A stretch of DNA of 42,539 bases from Skermania sp. ID1734 (GTDB taxonomy: Bacteria; Actinomycetota; Actinomycetes; Mycobacteriales; Mycobacteriaceae), in assembly GCF_007489285.1 (NCBI RefSeq), contig NZ_VLIY01000027.1, positions 1 through 42,539 on the forward strand, in the 5' to 3' direction. Shown one piece after another: positions 27,396 to 37,146 of the stretch; position 1 is the stretch's first letter, and each line of letters opens with the position of its first letter. A program made the position numbers and the translations under genes. The notes under the pieces are model-generated. The model saw only the letters and a list, made by a program, of their open reading frames with translations. It ran no database searches and was not told where the DNA came from.

Positions 27396-30300
27396 GTGAC
27401 GATCAACGACAGCGCCGCATTCCGAAAGGCATCCCAGGCTCGAGCGCCTCGGATCAACGGTTCACGCCCCGCTGCCCAGCGATCCGAAGCGCTTGTCGAG
27501 GCGCTGATGGCGGGTGTTCCCTATGCGATCACGTTTGGTGGACAGGGCTCACCGTGGCTGAACCACCTGGATGACATCGTTCGCGACCATGCTCTCGAAC
27601 CGGAACTGACGGCGATCGTCCATGCGGCCGCGCAAATCCTCGCGCCCGTGCAGAATCGTCTGCTCATCGCCGGCCCGACCGGTTTCGACCCGATCGCCTG
27701 GCTGCTCGAGCGCGACCTTGTCGACGAGGGCGACGCCGCGGGCGGACCGTCGGACGCGGAGTTGGCCTCTGCCTCTGTGTCCTGCCCCGGCGTCCTGCTG
27801 ACCCAGATTGCCGCACGGCGCGCGCTCGAAATGCAGGGACTGGACCTGCGTGCGCACCCGCCAGTGCGCGTACTCGGACACTCGCAGGGCGTCTTGGCGG
27901 TCGAATCGCTCAACACCGTCGCCGACGACGAATACTCGAGCGATGCCCGGTTGCTTGCAATCGCCCAGTTGATCGGCGCAGCCGCGGTGTTGGTGTCGCG
28001 TCGGCGGGGGATTGCCGTGTCGGACACCCCGCCGATGCTGTCGGTGTCCAACGTCGATCCGGAACGGCTCGACGCGATCATCTCCGAGCTTGCCCCGCGC
28101 CGTGCCGACGGCTCCATCGACGACGAGCGCCGCGTGGTCGCATGGGTGCGCAACGGTCGAAACCGAGTGGTTCTCACCGGGCCGCCCGAGCAGCTGGCCC
28201 GCATCCGCAACCACTGCGAGCGGATCGCCGCGCAGGAAGAGCAGGAGCGCGCCGCCAAGCAGCGTGGCGGTTCGGTCTTTGCCCCGGCGTTCGAGCCGCT
28301 GCCGATCGACGTCGGGTTCCACCACCCCGTGATGACGGAAGCGAACGAGTTGGTGGTGCAGTGGGCGGACCTGTGCGGACTCGACACTGAGCTGGCCGGG
28401 CGACTGGCGGCGGCCTGCTTCACAGACCACGTCGATTGGCTCGCCGAAACTGAGGCGGCGCTACATGCTGGCGCGCAATGGCTGATCGACCTTGGACCGG
28501 GTGACCTGCTCGCAAGGATGACGGCGCCGCTGCTGCGGGGACAGGGCGTCGGGATTGTCGCGGCGGGCACGCGCGACGGGCAACGGAGCCTGTTGACGCC
28601 CGGGGCGGCGCCGGAGGTGGCGCCGCCCTGGTCCGAATTCGCACCGACCGTCGTGACCCTGCCCGATGGCCGCACGGTGCTCGAGACGGCCTTCACGCGC
28701 CTCACCGGTCGTTCCCCCATCCTGCTCGCGGGCATGACCCCGACCACCGTGGACGCGAAAATCGTTGCTGCAGCGGCCAATGCGGGGCATTGGGCCGAGC
28801 TCGCGGGCGGGGGGCAGGTGACCGAGCCGATCTTCGCTGACCGGATCGCCGAGCTACGGACCCTGCTGGCGCCGGGTCGCGCCGTGCAGTTCAACACGTT
28901 GTTCCTCGATCCGTACCTGTGGAAGCTGCAGATCGGCGGCAAGCGGCTCGTGCAGCGCGCCCGTGCGGCCGGTGCGCCGCTGGACGGCGTCGTCGTTTCT
29001 GCCGGCATTCCGGAACTGGAAGAAGCCGTCGCGCTCATCGATGAGCTTTCCGAAGCCGGCTTGCACCACATCGCGTTCAAGCCCGGCACCGTGGCGCAGA
29101 TCCGCGCCGTGGTCCGGATCGCGGCGGAGGTTCCGCACTTCCCGGTGATCATGCACATCGAGGGCGGCCGTGCAGGCGGTCACCATTCCTGGGAGGACCT
29201 CGACGACCTGCTGCTGACCACCTACGGGGAATTACGATCGCGCGCAAATCTTGTCGTCTGCGTCGGCGGCGGCATCGGCACGCCGGAACGCTCCACCGAA
29301 TACCTGACCGGTCGGTGGTCGCAACGACACGGCTATCCGGCCATGCCGGTCGACGGCGTGCTCGTCGGAACCGCCGCGATGGCGACGCTCGAAGCGACCA
29401 CCGCACCCGAGGTCAAGCAACTGCTCGTTGACACCCCCGGCACGCCGGACTGGGTTGCGGCTGGTACCGCGACAGGCGGAATGGCTTCGGGCAGAAGTCA
29501 ACTCGGTGCCGACATTCACGAAATCGACAACACCGCCTCGCGCACCGGCCGGTTGCTCGACGAGGTCGCCGGCGATGCCGCGGCGGTGGCCGCCCGCCGC
29601 GACGAGATCATCGCTGCGATCAACGGCACCGCGAAGCCGTATTTCGGTGATCTGGAAACCATGACCTACGCGCAGTGGCTGCGCCGCTATGTGGAACTCG
29701 CGGCGGCCCCGCAGACTCATGGCGACTTCGACTGCGGCAGCGAACTGTCCGACGTTCTCGCCGAAAGCACACACTCGCCGTGGCTCGATGTCACCTGGCG
29801 AGACCGCTTCGGAGAAATGTGCCAGCGCGCCGAAGCGCGGCTGCACCCAGTGGACCGCGGGCCGATCCCGACGTTGTTCGGTGACCCGGAAACGTTGGAA
29901 CGTCCCGTCGCGGCCGTGTGCGCTCTCCTCGCCCGCTACCCGGACGCGGAATCCGCGGTGCTGCACCCGGCGGACGTCGCCTTCTTTGTCTCGCTGTGCA
30001 AGTCGGCCGGCAAACCGGTGAACTTCGTCCCGGTGATCGACGCTGACGTGCGGCGCTGGTGGCGGTCGGACTCGCTGTGGCAGGCCCACGATCCGCGCTA
30101 CTCGGCCGATCAGGTCTGCGTAATTCCCGGACCCGTTGCGGTGGCTGGTATCACCCGAGTCGACGAGCCAGTGGGCGATCTACTCGACCGATTCGAACAC
30201 GACACCGTGATGGAGTTGCTGGCCACCGGCGAAAAGCCGACCGACGTCCCGGCGCGCCGTCGGGCCGAAATAGGCTCGGGTCCTGTCGATGTCGTCCTTT

Positions 30301-33300
30301 CTGCGCCCGACGTTCAGTGGGCCGGCCGGCTGACGGTCAACCCGGTCGCGCGGCTCGGCGCCGCCAGCGAGTGGTCCGCGGCCGAGGCGGGTGCGACGCA
30401 TCTGTCGACGGGTGCGCAGCTTCGTGAGCTCGACGCCGAGCATGTCGAGCTGCAGGTGCCCCTCGGCACCGGACGCGACGTCGTTATCCGCATCTCGGTA
30501 CCGTCTGACGTCCGCACCGGCGGTGCGCCGATCGTCGATGAGGCCGACGCTGTCGAGGCGATGGGTGCGCTGCTCGCCATTGCTGCGGGCCAAGAGCTGC
30601 CCGAGACCAAATCCGGTGTCTCACACGTGAATGTGGCATGGACACCCGACCTCATTGCCGACCACACCGGTGTTACCGCTGCGGGTCTACCGACCGACCT
30701 TTCGACGCTCGGCAACTGTGTCCCCGATGTGGTCGTCGGCGCCTGCTGGCCCGCCGTATTCGCGGTGCTGGGCAAGGCGGAGACGGCTGACGGCCGACGA
30801 GTGGTCGAAGGCATGCTCGACCTCGTCCACCTCGACCACCAGGCCGAATTGCTCAACGAGCTGCCCTCGGAAACCGCGATTTTTGTGGTCCGCGCCGCGC
30901 TCGGCGCGATCGTCGACACAGATCTCGGCCGCGTGGTCGAGGTCGAGGTGACGCTCGGCGTCATGCACGGCAACGGCCTCGAGGTGTTGCCGGTGGCAAA
31001 GCTCGCGGAGCGCTTCGCAATTCGCGGCCGCACCGGCAACGGCACGTTGGCGGACCCGCCGCGCGCCGGTGGCTCCCTGCGCGACCCGCGGGATGTGACT
31101 CGGCGTCGGCGGCGGCAGGTAACCATCGCGGCGCCCCGCAACATGGGCGCGTTCGCGCAAGTCTCGGGTGACCACAACCCGATTCACACCTCGCCGGCTG
31201 CTGCGGCGCTTGCAGGTCTGGACGGGCCGATCGTGCACGGCATGTGGCTCTCCGCCGCGGCACAGCAGGCCGTCTCGGCCACCGAGCGCGGCGCCGCGGT
31301 GCCGGCCCGTCGGTTGACCGCGTGGACCGCCCGGTTCCTCGGAATGGTGCGTCCGGGCGCGGACATCGACGTTCGCGTCGAGCGAATCGGCGTGGATCAC
31401 GGCGCTGAAATCATCGAGGTTTCCTGCCGGGTCGAAGGCGAACTGGTCATGACGGCGACCGGCCGCCTGGCCGTTCCGAAGACCGTCTATGCCTTCCCAG
31501 GCCAGGGTATTCAGAAGCAGGGGATGGGCCTGGACGCCCGCGCCCGCTCGAAAGCCGCCCGGGAGATCTGGGACCGTGCGGACAAGCACACTCGGGCGGC
31601 GCTGGGCTTCTCGATTCTCGCGGTGGTGCGCGACAACCCGACGCGGCTGGAAGCGCGCGGCGTCGAATACCGGCACCCGGCAGGCGTTTTGAACCTGACC
31701 CAGTTCACCCAGGTCGCCATGGCGACGCTCGGGGTGGCACAGGTCGCGGAGTTGCGGGAATCGGGAGCGTTCGACGAAAACGCCTTCCTGGCCGGACATT
31801 CCGTGGGTGAGTACAATGCACTGGCCGCGGTGGCCGGCGTGCTGCCGCTCGAAGCGGTGCTCGAGGTGGTGTTCCAGCGTGGATCGGCCATGCACGAACT
31901 CGTCCCGCGCGACGCCGACGGCCGCAGCGACTACAAGTTGGCGGCGATCCGACCGTCGCAAATCGGCCTGGCCGACGAGGACGTGGTCAGCTTCGTCGAG
32001 GGCATCGGTTCCGCGACCGGCGAATTCCTGCAGGTGGTCAACCTGAACCTGCGCGGCTCGCAGTACGCCATCGCCGGCACGGTCGCGGGCCTGAAGACGC
32101 TCGAGGACGAAATCGAGCGGCGCCGCGAGTTGCACGGCGGCAAGCGGGCCTTCATCCTGGTGCCCGGCATCGACGTGCCGTTCCACTCCAGTGTGCTGCG
32201 CAAGGGCGTGCCGGAATTCCGGCACCGGCTCGAGGAGCTGCTGCCCACCGACGTGCACCCGGAAATCCTTGCCGGACGCTACATTCCGAACCTGGTGCCC
32301 AAGCCGTTCTCACTCGACCGTGAATTCGTCGCCGAGATCGCCGAATTGGTTCCGTCCGAGCCGCTGGCCGAGGTGTTGGCCGACTTCGACAGCTGGGCTG
32401 CGCGGCCGACCCAGCTGTGCCGCGTGGTGCTGATCGAGTTGCTCGCGTGGCAGTTCGCCAGCCCCGTGCGCTGGATCGAGACACAGGACCTGCTGTTCGC
32501 CGACGAGGCGTCGGGCGGGCTCGGCGTGGAGCGGTTCATCGAGATCGGTCTGGCTTCCGCGCCGACCGTGGCGAACCTGGCCAGCCAGACGCTCAAGCTG
32601 CCCGGCCGCACCGGTGGCCCGGTGGAAGTGCTCAACATCGAGCGCGATGCGGGCCCGATCTTCGGCACCGACACCGACCCCGAACCGGCGGTCGAGGACG
32701 AGCCGGAAAGCGCTCCGGTCTCGGAGGCGCCGCCGGCAGCGGCTCCCGCCGCTCCCGCCGCGCCTGCCGCGGCCGCAGGCCCTCGGCCTGATGACATCGC
32801 GTTCAGCGCCTCCGACGCCACCCGCGTCCTGATCGCGCTATGGACCAAGCTGCGCCCCGACCAGATCGGCCCGGTGGACACCATCGAGGCCCTCTGCGAC
32901 GGAGTTTCGTCGCGGCGCAACCAGCTGCTGGTGGACCTCGGTTCCGAGTTGTCGCTGGGCGCCATCGACGGCGCGGCCGACGCCGACATGGCTGCGCTCG
33001 CGGGCACCGTCGACAAGCTGGCGCGCACGTACCGGCCGTTCGGGTCGGTGCTGTCGGATTCGATCAACGACCACCTGCGCAAGGTCTTCGGCCCCTCCGG
33101 CCGTCGTCCCGGCGCCATCGCCGAACGAGTGACCAAGGTGTGGCAGCTCGGCGACGGCTGGGCACAGCACGTCACCGCCGAGGTGGCCCTGGGCACGCGG
33201 GACGGCTCGAGTGTCCGCGGTGGCGCGTTGGGCGGGCTTTCCGACGGGACGCTCGCGGATGGCGCCGCGGTGGACAAGGTCATCGATGACGCCGTCGCCG

Positions 33301-36300
33301 CCGTGGCGGCACGACGCGGCGTGTCGGTCAGCCTGCCGAGTGCCGGCGGTGGCGGTGGCGGCACCATCGACGCCGCGGCCCTTGGTGAATTCACCGAGCA
33401 CATCACCGGCAGCAACGGCGTGCTGGCATCGGCAGCGCGGCTCGTGCTCGAGCAGCTGGGTCTCGACGAAAAGGTCAGCGCGCCTGCGGCTTCCAGCGAT
33501 ACGGAACTGGTCGACCTGGTCTCCGCCGAATTGGGTCCGGAGTGGCCGCGGTTGGTCGCCCCGGCCTTCGATGCCCGCCGCGCGGTGCTGATCGACGACC
33601 GGTGGGCAACTGCCCGCGAGGATCTCGCACGGCTCTGGATCGGCAACGACATCGACGACATTGCCGTCGACGGATTTGCCGGAGCCGGTAAAGCCGTTGC
33701 CGCACAGGCGCAGTGGTGGCAGCACAAGGCTCAGGCCGAGGGCCGCACACTACTGGCGTCCGCCTTCTCCCAAATCGCGGAGGCTGCAGTCGATTCCGTC
33801 AAGGGCGTCTGGTCTTCGGAGATCGCTGTCGTCACCGGCGCGAGCAAGGGCTCCATCGCGGCGGCCGTCACCGGACGACTACTCGGCGGCGGGGCGACTG
33901 TGATCGTCACGACGTCGCGACTCGACGACGAGCGGCTCGGCTTCTACCGGAAGCTGTACCGCGAGACCGCCCGTGCCGGTGCCGCGCTCTGGGTGGTGCC
34001 CGCCAACATGGCGTCCTACGCGGATGTCGACGCGCTGATCGAGTGGATCGGCAGCGAGCACAGCGAAACCAACGGTGGCGCAAAGACGTTGCTCAAGCCG
34101 GCGTTGACGCCCACCTTGCTCTTCCCGTTCGCGGCTCCGCGGGTGACAGGCGATCTCACCGACGCCGGTGGGCGTGCGGAGATCGAAATGCGGGTGCTGC
34201 TGTGGTCGGTCGAGCGCCTCATCGGCGGACTGGCCGCGATCGGCAGCGACCACGATGTCGACGGTCGGTTGCACGTGGTGCTGCCGGGCTCGCCCAACCG
34301 GGGCATGTTTGGCGGCGACGGTGCCTACGGCGAGTCCAAGGCCGCACTCGACGCGATCGTTGCCAAGTGGAGCGCCGAGCGCACCTGGGCGCAGCGAGTC
34401 ACGTTGGTGCACGCGCTGATCGGTTGGGTCCGTGGCACCGGGCTGATGGGCGGCAACGACCCGCTGGTCGACGCCGTCGAGGCCGCCGGCGTGCGGACCT
34501 GGTCCACGGTCGAGATGGCCGACGCCCTGCTGCAGCACTGCACGAGCGCCGAGCGAGTACAGGCGGCATCCAGGCCGGTGCTGGCCGACCACACCGGCGG
34601 GCTGGCAGATGCCGATCTCGACCTGCCCACACTGGCCCGGCAGGCGATGCAGCAGACCGCTAAGGAAGAGATCGAGGCGGACGCAGAACCGGTGATCCCG
34701 GCACTGCCGAGCCCGCCGACGGTTTCCGAAGCTCGACCGGCCCCGCAGTGGGCACCGGTCAGCGCTGACCTCACCGACATGGTGGTCATCGTCGGCGCCG
34801 GCGAGCTCGGCCCCTACGGATCGGCCCGCACCCGCTTCGAAATGGAAGTCTCCGAGGAGCTTTCGGCTGCTGGCGTGCTCGAACTGGCCTGGACCACCGG
34901 GCTCATCACGTGGGAGAACGACCCCACTCCCGGCTGGTATGACGCCGAAACATCGGAACTGATACCCGAATCCGAAATTGCTGACCGCTACCACGACACC
35001 GTTGTGGCCCGCTGCGGTATCCGGCGTTACGAGGACGACGGCGCCATGGCGGACAACACCATGCCGCTGCTGACGTCGGTGTTCCTCGACAAGGATCTGA
35101 CCTTCGTGGTCAGCTCGGAGGCGGAGGCTCGCGCGTTCGCCGCCACGGACCCCGAGCACACGGTGATCACACCTGTCGCCGACGGCTCGGACTGGCAGGT
35201 CACCCGTAAGGCGGGCACCGAGATTCGGGTGCCGCGCAAGGCTGCGCTGTCGCGCACGGTCGGCGGTCAGATCCCGACCGGCTGGGATCCGACCCGGTGG
35301 GGCATCTCCGCCGACATGGTGTCGGCGGTCGATCGGGTGGCATTGTGGAACATCGTCACTACCGTGGATGCCTTTGTGTCGGCAGGCTTCTCACCGTCCG
35401 AGTTGATGCGGTGGGTACACCCTGGCCTGGTGGCCAACACCCAGGGCACCGGCATGGGCGGCATGTCGTCGATGCGCTCGCTCTACATCGACACCCTGCT
35501 CGGTGAGTCGCGGGCGAACGACATTCTGCAGGAGGCATTGCCCAACGTCGTTGCCGCGCACGTCGTTCAGTCCTACATCGGCAGCTACGGCGCCATGGTC
35601 CACCCGGTGGCCGCCTGCGCGACCGCAGCCGTCTCAGTCGAGGAGGGCGTAGACAAGATCCGACTGGGCAAGGCGCAGTTCGCAGTTGCCGGCGGGTTCG
35701 ATGATCTCGGTATCGAGGGGATTGTCGGGTTCGGTGACATGTCCGCCACCGCGGATTCCGCGGCTATGCGGGCCAAGGGCATCGACGAGCGGCGCTTCTC
35801 CCGGGCCAACGACCGCCGGCGTGGCGGATTCGTCGAATCCCAGGGTGGCGGAACGATTCTGCTGGCGCGTGGTGACGTCGCCGCCGACCTCGGGCTGCCC
35901 GTGCTCGGCGTGGTGGCCTGGGCGCAGTCGTTCGGTGACGGCGTCCACACCTCGATCCCGGCCCCGGGCATCGGTGCGTTGGGTGCCGGTCGTGGTGGCA
36001 GCGAATCCCCGCTGGCGACGTCGCTGCGCAAGCTGGGTGTCGAAGTAGATGAGATCGCTGTGCTGTCCAAGCACGACACCTCGACCGCGGCCAACGACCC
36101 CAACGAGTCCGAACTGCACGAACGGCTCGCCACCGCGATCGGCAGATCGCCGGGCGCACCGCTGTTCGTGGTTTCGCAGAAGTCGCTGACAGGTCACGCC
36201 AAGGGTGGCGCCGCCGCCTTCCAGATCACCGGGCTGTGCCAGGTGCTGGCCGAAGGCGTGATCCCGCCCAACCGCAGCCTGGACTGTGTCGATGACGCCA

Positions 36301-36683
36301 TGGCCCGCTACGAGCGACTTGTGTGGGCCCGGCAGCCGCTGAGATTCGGTGAGTCGTTGCCGCTCAAGGCCGGTCTCGTGACCAGCCTCGGATTCGGCCA
36401 CGTGTCCGGCTTGATCGCGATCGTGCATCCGGAAGCCTTTGTGCAGGCCATGGATCCGGCTCGGCGCAACGAGTACCGGCAGCGCGCGGCAGAGCGGGCA
36501 AGCACCGGCCGGCAACGACTCGCGCAGGCGATGTGCGGCGGCAAGCCGCTGTACGAGCGGCCGGCAGACCGTCGCCTCGGCGCGAACGAACGCGGGGCAC
36601 GGCAACTCGAGGCCAACACGCTGCTCAACGACAGTGGCCGACTCGGGTTCGATGGTGTCTACGACCCTTCGGGGTGCCGATGA
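27396..36683 (+). CDS. fas: Type I fatty acid synthase (single-chain FAS-I)
   Basis: A 3095-residue multienzyme like Rv2524c, which builds C16-C26 acyl-CoA in the cytoplasm for membrane lipids and mycolic-acid precursors. Domains in order are: acetyltransferase with S163 (GHSQG); enoyl reductase with the FMN-barrel block HIEGGRAGGHHSWEDLDDLL near 587; dehydratase with H1260 (GDHNPIH); malonyl/palmitoyl transferase with S1469 (GHSVGEYNALA); an Ala/Pro linker near 1775-1800; acyl carrier domain with phosphopantetheine S1850 (VDLGSELSLGAIDG); ketoreductase from VVTGASKGS near 2145 with GAYGESKAALD; and ketosynthase with C2741 (HPVAACATAAVS) and a C-terminal SLTGHAKGGAA block. No frameshift or missing site was seen. 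The GTG start has a strong Shine-Dalgarno. It overlaps acpS by 4 nt. Confidence 0.98.
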   Translation: MTINDSAAFRKASQARAPRINGSRPAAQRSEALVEALMAGVPYAITFGGQGSPWLNHLDDIVRDHALEPELTAIVHAAAQILAPVQNRLLIAGPTGFDPIAWLLERDLVDEGDAAGGPSDAELASASVSCPGVLLTQIAARRALEMQGLDLRAHPPVRVLGHSQGVLAVESLNTVADDEYSSDARLLAIAQLIGAAAVLVSRRRGIAVSDTPPMLSVSNVDPERLDAIISELAPRRADGSIDDERRVVAWVRNGRNRVVLTGPPEQLARIRNHCERIAAQEEQERAAKQRGGSVFAPAFEPLPIDVGFHHPVMTEANELVVQWADLCGLDTELAGRLAAACFTDHVDWLAETEAALHAGAQWLIDLGPGDLLARMTAPLLRGQGVGIVAAGTRDGQRSLLTPGAAPEVAPPWSEFAPTVVTLPDGRTVLETAFTRLTGRSPILLAGMTPTTVDAKIVAAAANAGHWAELAGGGQVTEPIFADRIAELRTLLAPGRAVQFNTLFLDPYLWKLQIGGKRLVQRARAAGAPLDGVVVSAGIPELEEAVALIDELSEAGLHHIAFKPGTVAQIRAVVRIAAEVPHFPVIMHIEGGRAGGHHSWEDLDDLLLTTYGELRSRANLVVCVGGGIGTPERSTEYLTGRWSQRHGYPAMPVDGVLVGTAAMATLEATTAPEVKQLLVDTPGTPDWVAAGTATGGMASGRSQLGADIHEIDNTASRTGRLLDEVAGDAAAVAARRDEIIAAINGTAKPYFGDLETMTYAQWLRRYVELAAAPQTHGDFDCGSELSDVLAESTHSPWLDVTWRDRFGEMCQRAEARLHPVDRGPIPTLFGDPETLERPVAAVCALLARYPDAESAVLHPADVAFFVSLCKSAGKPVNFVPVIDADVRRWWRSDSLWQAHDPRYSADQVCVIPGPVAVAGITRVDEPVGDLLDRFEHDTVMELLATGEKPTDVPARRRAEIGSGPVDVVLSAPDVQWAGRLTVNPVARLGAASEWSAAEAGATHLSTGAQLRELDAEHVELQVPLGTGRDVVIRISVPSDVRTGGAPIVDEADAVEAMGALLAIAAGQELPETKSGVSHVNVAWTPDLIADHTGVTAAGLPTDLSTLGNCVPDVVVGACWPAVFAVLGKAETADGRRVVEGMLDLVHLDHQAELLNELPSETAIFVVRAALGAIVDTDLGRVVEVEVTLGVMHGNGLEVLPVAKLAERFAIRGRTGNGTLADPPRAGGSLRDPRDVTRRRRRQVTIAAPRNMGAFAQVSGDHNPIHTSPAAAALAGLDGPIVHGMWLSAAAQQAVSATERGAAVPARRLTAWTARFLGMVRPGADIDVRVERIGVDHGAEIIEVSCRVEGELVMTATGRLAVPKTVYAFPGQGIQKQGMGLDARARSKAAREIWDRADKHTRAALGFSILAVVRDNPTRLEARGVEYRHPAGVLNLTQFTQVAMATLGVAQVAELRESGAFDENAFLAGHSVGEYNALAAVAGVLPLEAVLEVVFQRGSAMHELVPRDADGRSDYKLAAIRPSQIGLADEDVVSFVEGIGSATGEFLQVVNLNLRGSQYAIAGTVAGLKTLEDEIERRRELHGGKRAFILVPGIDVPFHSSVLRKGVPEFRHRLEELLPTDVHPEILAGRYIPNLVPKPFSLDREFVAEIAELVPSEPLAEVLADFDSWAARPTQLCRVVLIELLAWQFASPVRWIETQDLLFADEASGGLGVERFIEIGLASAPTVANLASQTLKLPGRTGGPVEVLNIERDAGPIFGTDTDPEPAVEDEPESAPVSEAPPAAAPAAPAAPAAAAGPRPDDIAFSASDATRVLIALWTKLRPDQIGPVDTIEALCDGVSSRRNQLLVDLGSELSLGAIDGAADADMAALAGTVDKLARTYRPFGSVLSDSINDHLRKVFGPSGRRPGAIAERVTKVWQLGDGWAQHVTAEVALGTRDGSSVRGGALGGLSDGTLADGAAVDKVIDDAVAAVAARRGVSVSLPSAGGGGGGTIDAAALGEFTEHITGSNGVLASAARLVLEQLGLDEKVSAPAASSDTELVDLVSAELGPEWPRLVAPAFDARRAVLIDDRWATAREDLARLWIGNDIDDIAVDGFAGAGKAVAAQAQWWQHKAQAEGRTLLASAFSQIAEAAVDSVKGVWSSEIAVVTGASKGSIAAAVTGRLLGGGATVIVTTSRLDDERLGFYRKLYRETARAGAALWVVPANMASYADVDALIEWIGSEHSETNGGAKTLLKPALTPTLLFPFAAPRVTGDLTDAGGRAEIEMRVLLWSVERLIGGLAAIGSDHDVDGRLHVVLPGSPNRGMFGGDGAYGESKAALDAIVAKWSAERTWAQRVTLVHALIGWVRGTGLMGGNDPLVDAVEAAGVRTWSTVEMADALLQHCTSAERVQAASRPVLADHTGGLADADLDLPTLARQAMQQTAKEEIEADAEPVIPALPSPPTVSEARPAPQWAPVSADLTDMVVIVGAGELGPYGSARTRFEMEVSEELSAAGVLELAWTTGLITWENDPTPGWYDAETSELIPESEIADRYHDTVVARCGIRRYEDDGAMADNTMPLLTSVFLDKDLTFVVSSEAEARAFAATDPEHTVITPVADGSDWQVTRKAGTEIRVPRKAALSRTVGGQIPTGWDPTRWGISADMVSAVDRVALWNIVTTVDAFVSAGFSPSELMRWVHPGLVANTQGTGMGGMSSMRSLYIDTLLGESRANDILQEALPNVVAAHVVQSYIGSYGAMVHPVAACATAAVSVEEGVDKIRLGKAQFAVAGGFDDLGIEGIVGFGDMSATADSAAMRAKGIDERRFSRANDRRRGGFVESQGGGTILLARGDVAADLGLPVLGVVAWAQSFGDGVHTSIPAPGIGALGAGRGGSESPLATSLRKLGVEVDEIAVLSKHDTSTAANDPNESELHERLATAIGRSPGAPLFVVSQKSLTGHAKGGAAAFQITGLCQVLAEGVIPPNRSLDCVDDAMARYERLVWARQPLRFGESLPLKAGLVTSLGFGHVSGLIAIVHPEAFVQAMDPARRNEYRQRAAERASTGRQRLAQAMCGGKPLYERPADRRLGANERGARQLEANTLLNDSGRLGFDGVYDPSGCR

Positions 36684-37081
36684 GCGTCATCGGAATCGGG
36701 TTCGACATCGTGACCGTGTCGGATTTCGCCGAGCAGATGCAGCGCTCCGGCACCACGATGGTCCGTGAAACCTTCACGCCCGGCGAGCGTCGGTACTGCG
36801 CGAGCAAGGGCACCGACCCGGCCCGTTCCTTCGCCGTCCGCTGGGCGGCGAAGGAGGCGGTGCTCAAGGCGTGGGCGTCCTCGCGGTTCGCCCGGCGTCC
36901 GCAGGTGGGTGACAATCCTTACCTGCTCATCGAGGTGGTGAACGACGCGTGGGGGAGGCCGAGCATTAAGCTGCACGGCCTGGCCCAGGAGTTCTTGCCC
37001 CGAGCCAAGATTCACTTGTCCCTCACCCACGACGGCGACACTGCCGGAGCCGTCGTGGTGCTGGAGGATCCAGAGGGCTGA
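36680..37081 (+). CDS. acpS: Holo-[acyl-carrier-protein] synthase AcpS
   Basis: A 133-residue 4'-phosphopantetheinyl transferase (M. tuberculosis 130) that activates the carrier domain of the FAS-I encoded just upstream. The magnesium site is D9 (GIGFDIVTV) and E59 (RWAAKEAVLKAW). The C-terminal HLSLTHDGDTAGAVVV matches the family. ATG 36680 overlaps the fas stop (ATGA), so the modifying enzyme is translationally coupled to its substrate, as in other mycolata. A 16-bp hairpin follows the stop. Confidence 0.97.
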   Translation: MSVIGIGFDIVTVSDFAEQMQRSGTTMVRETFTPGERRYCASKGTDPARSFAVRWAAKEAVLKAWASSRFARRPQVGDNPYLLIEVVNDAWGRPSIKLHGLAQEFLPRAKIHLSLTHDGDTAGAVVVLEDPEG

Positions 37082-37093
37082 AGCGTCACCGAG

Positions 37094-37142
37094 ACCATGG
37101 TTGGGTAGCGAGTTACTCGAAAGATGGCTACCCAACCATGGT
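37094..37142. terminator. Bidirectional hairpin terminator between acpS and EF-G-like gene
   Basis: Positions 37094-37109 are perfectly complementary to 37127-37142: a 16-bp stem with a 17-nt loop. It lies between the convergent stops of acpS (37081) and the EF-G-like gene (37147), and can serve both. A short TTT follows on the plus strand. Confidence 0.88.
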
Positions 37143-37146
37143 TTCG

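Noticed and set aside
27521-29158. 545-codon minus-strand frame inside fas
   Set aside because: Shadow of the fas coding frame with Ser/Arg-rich composition and no domain.
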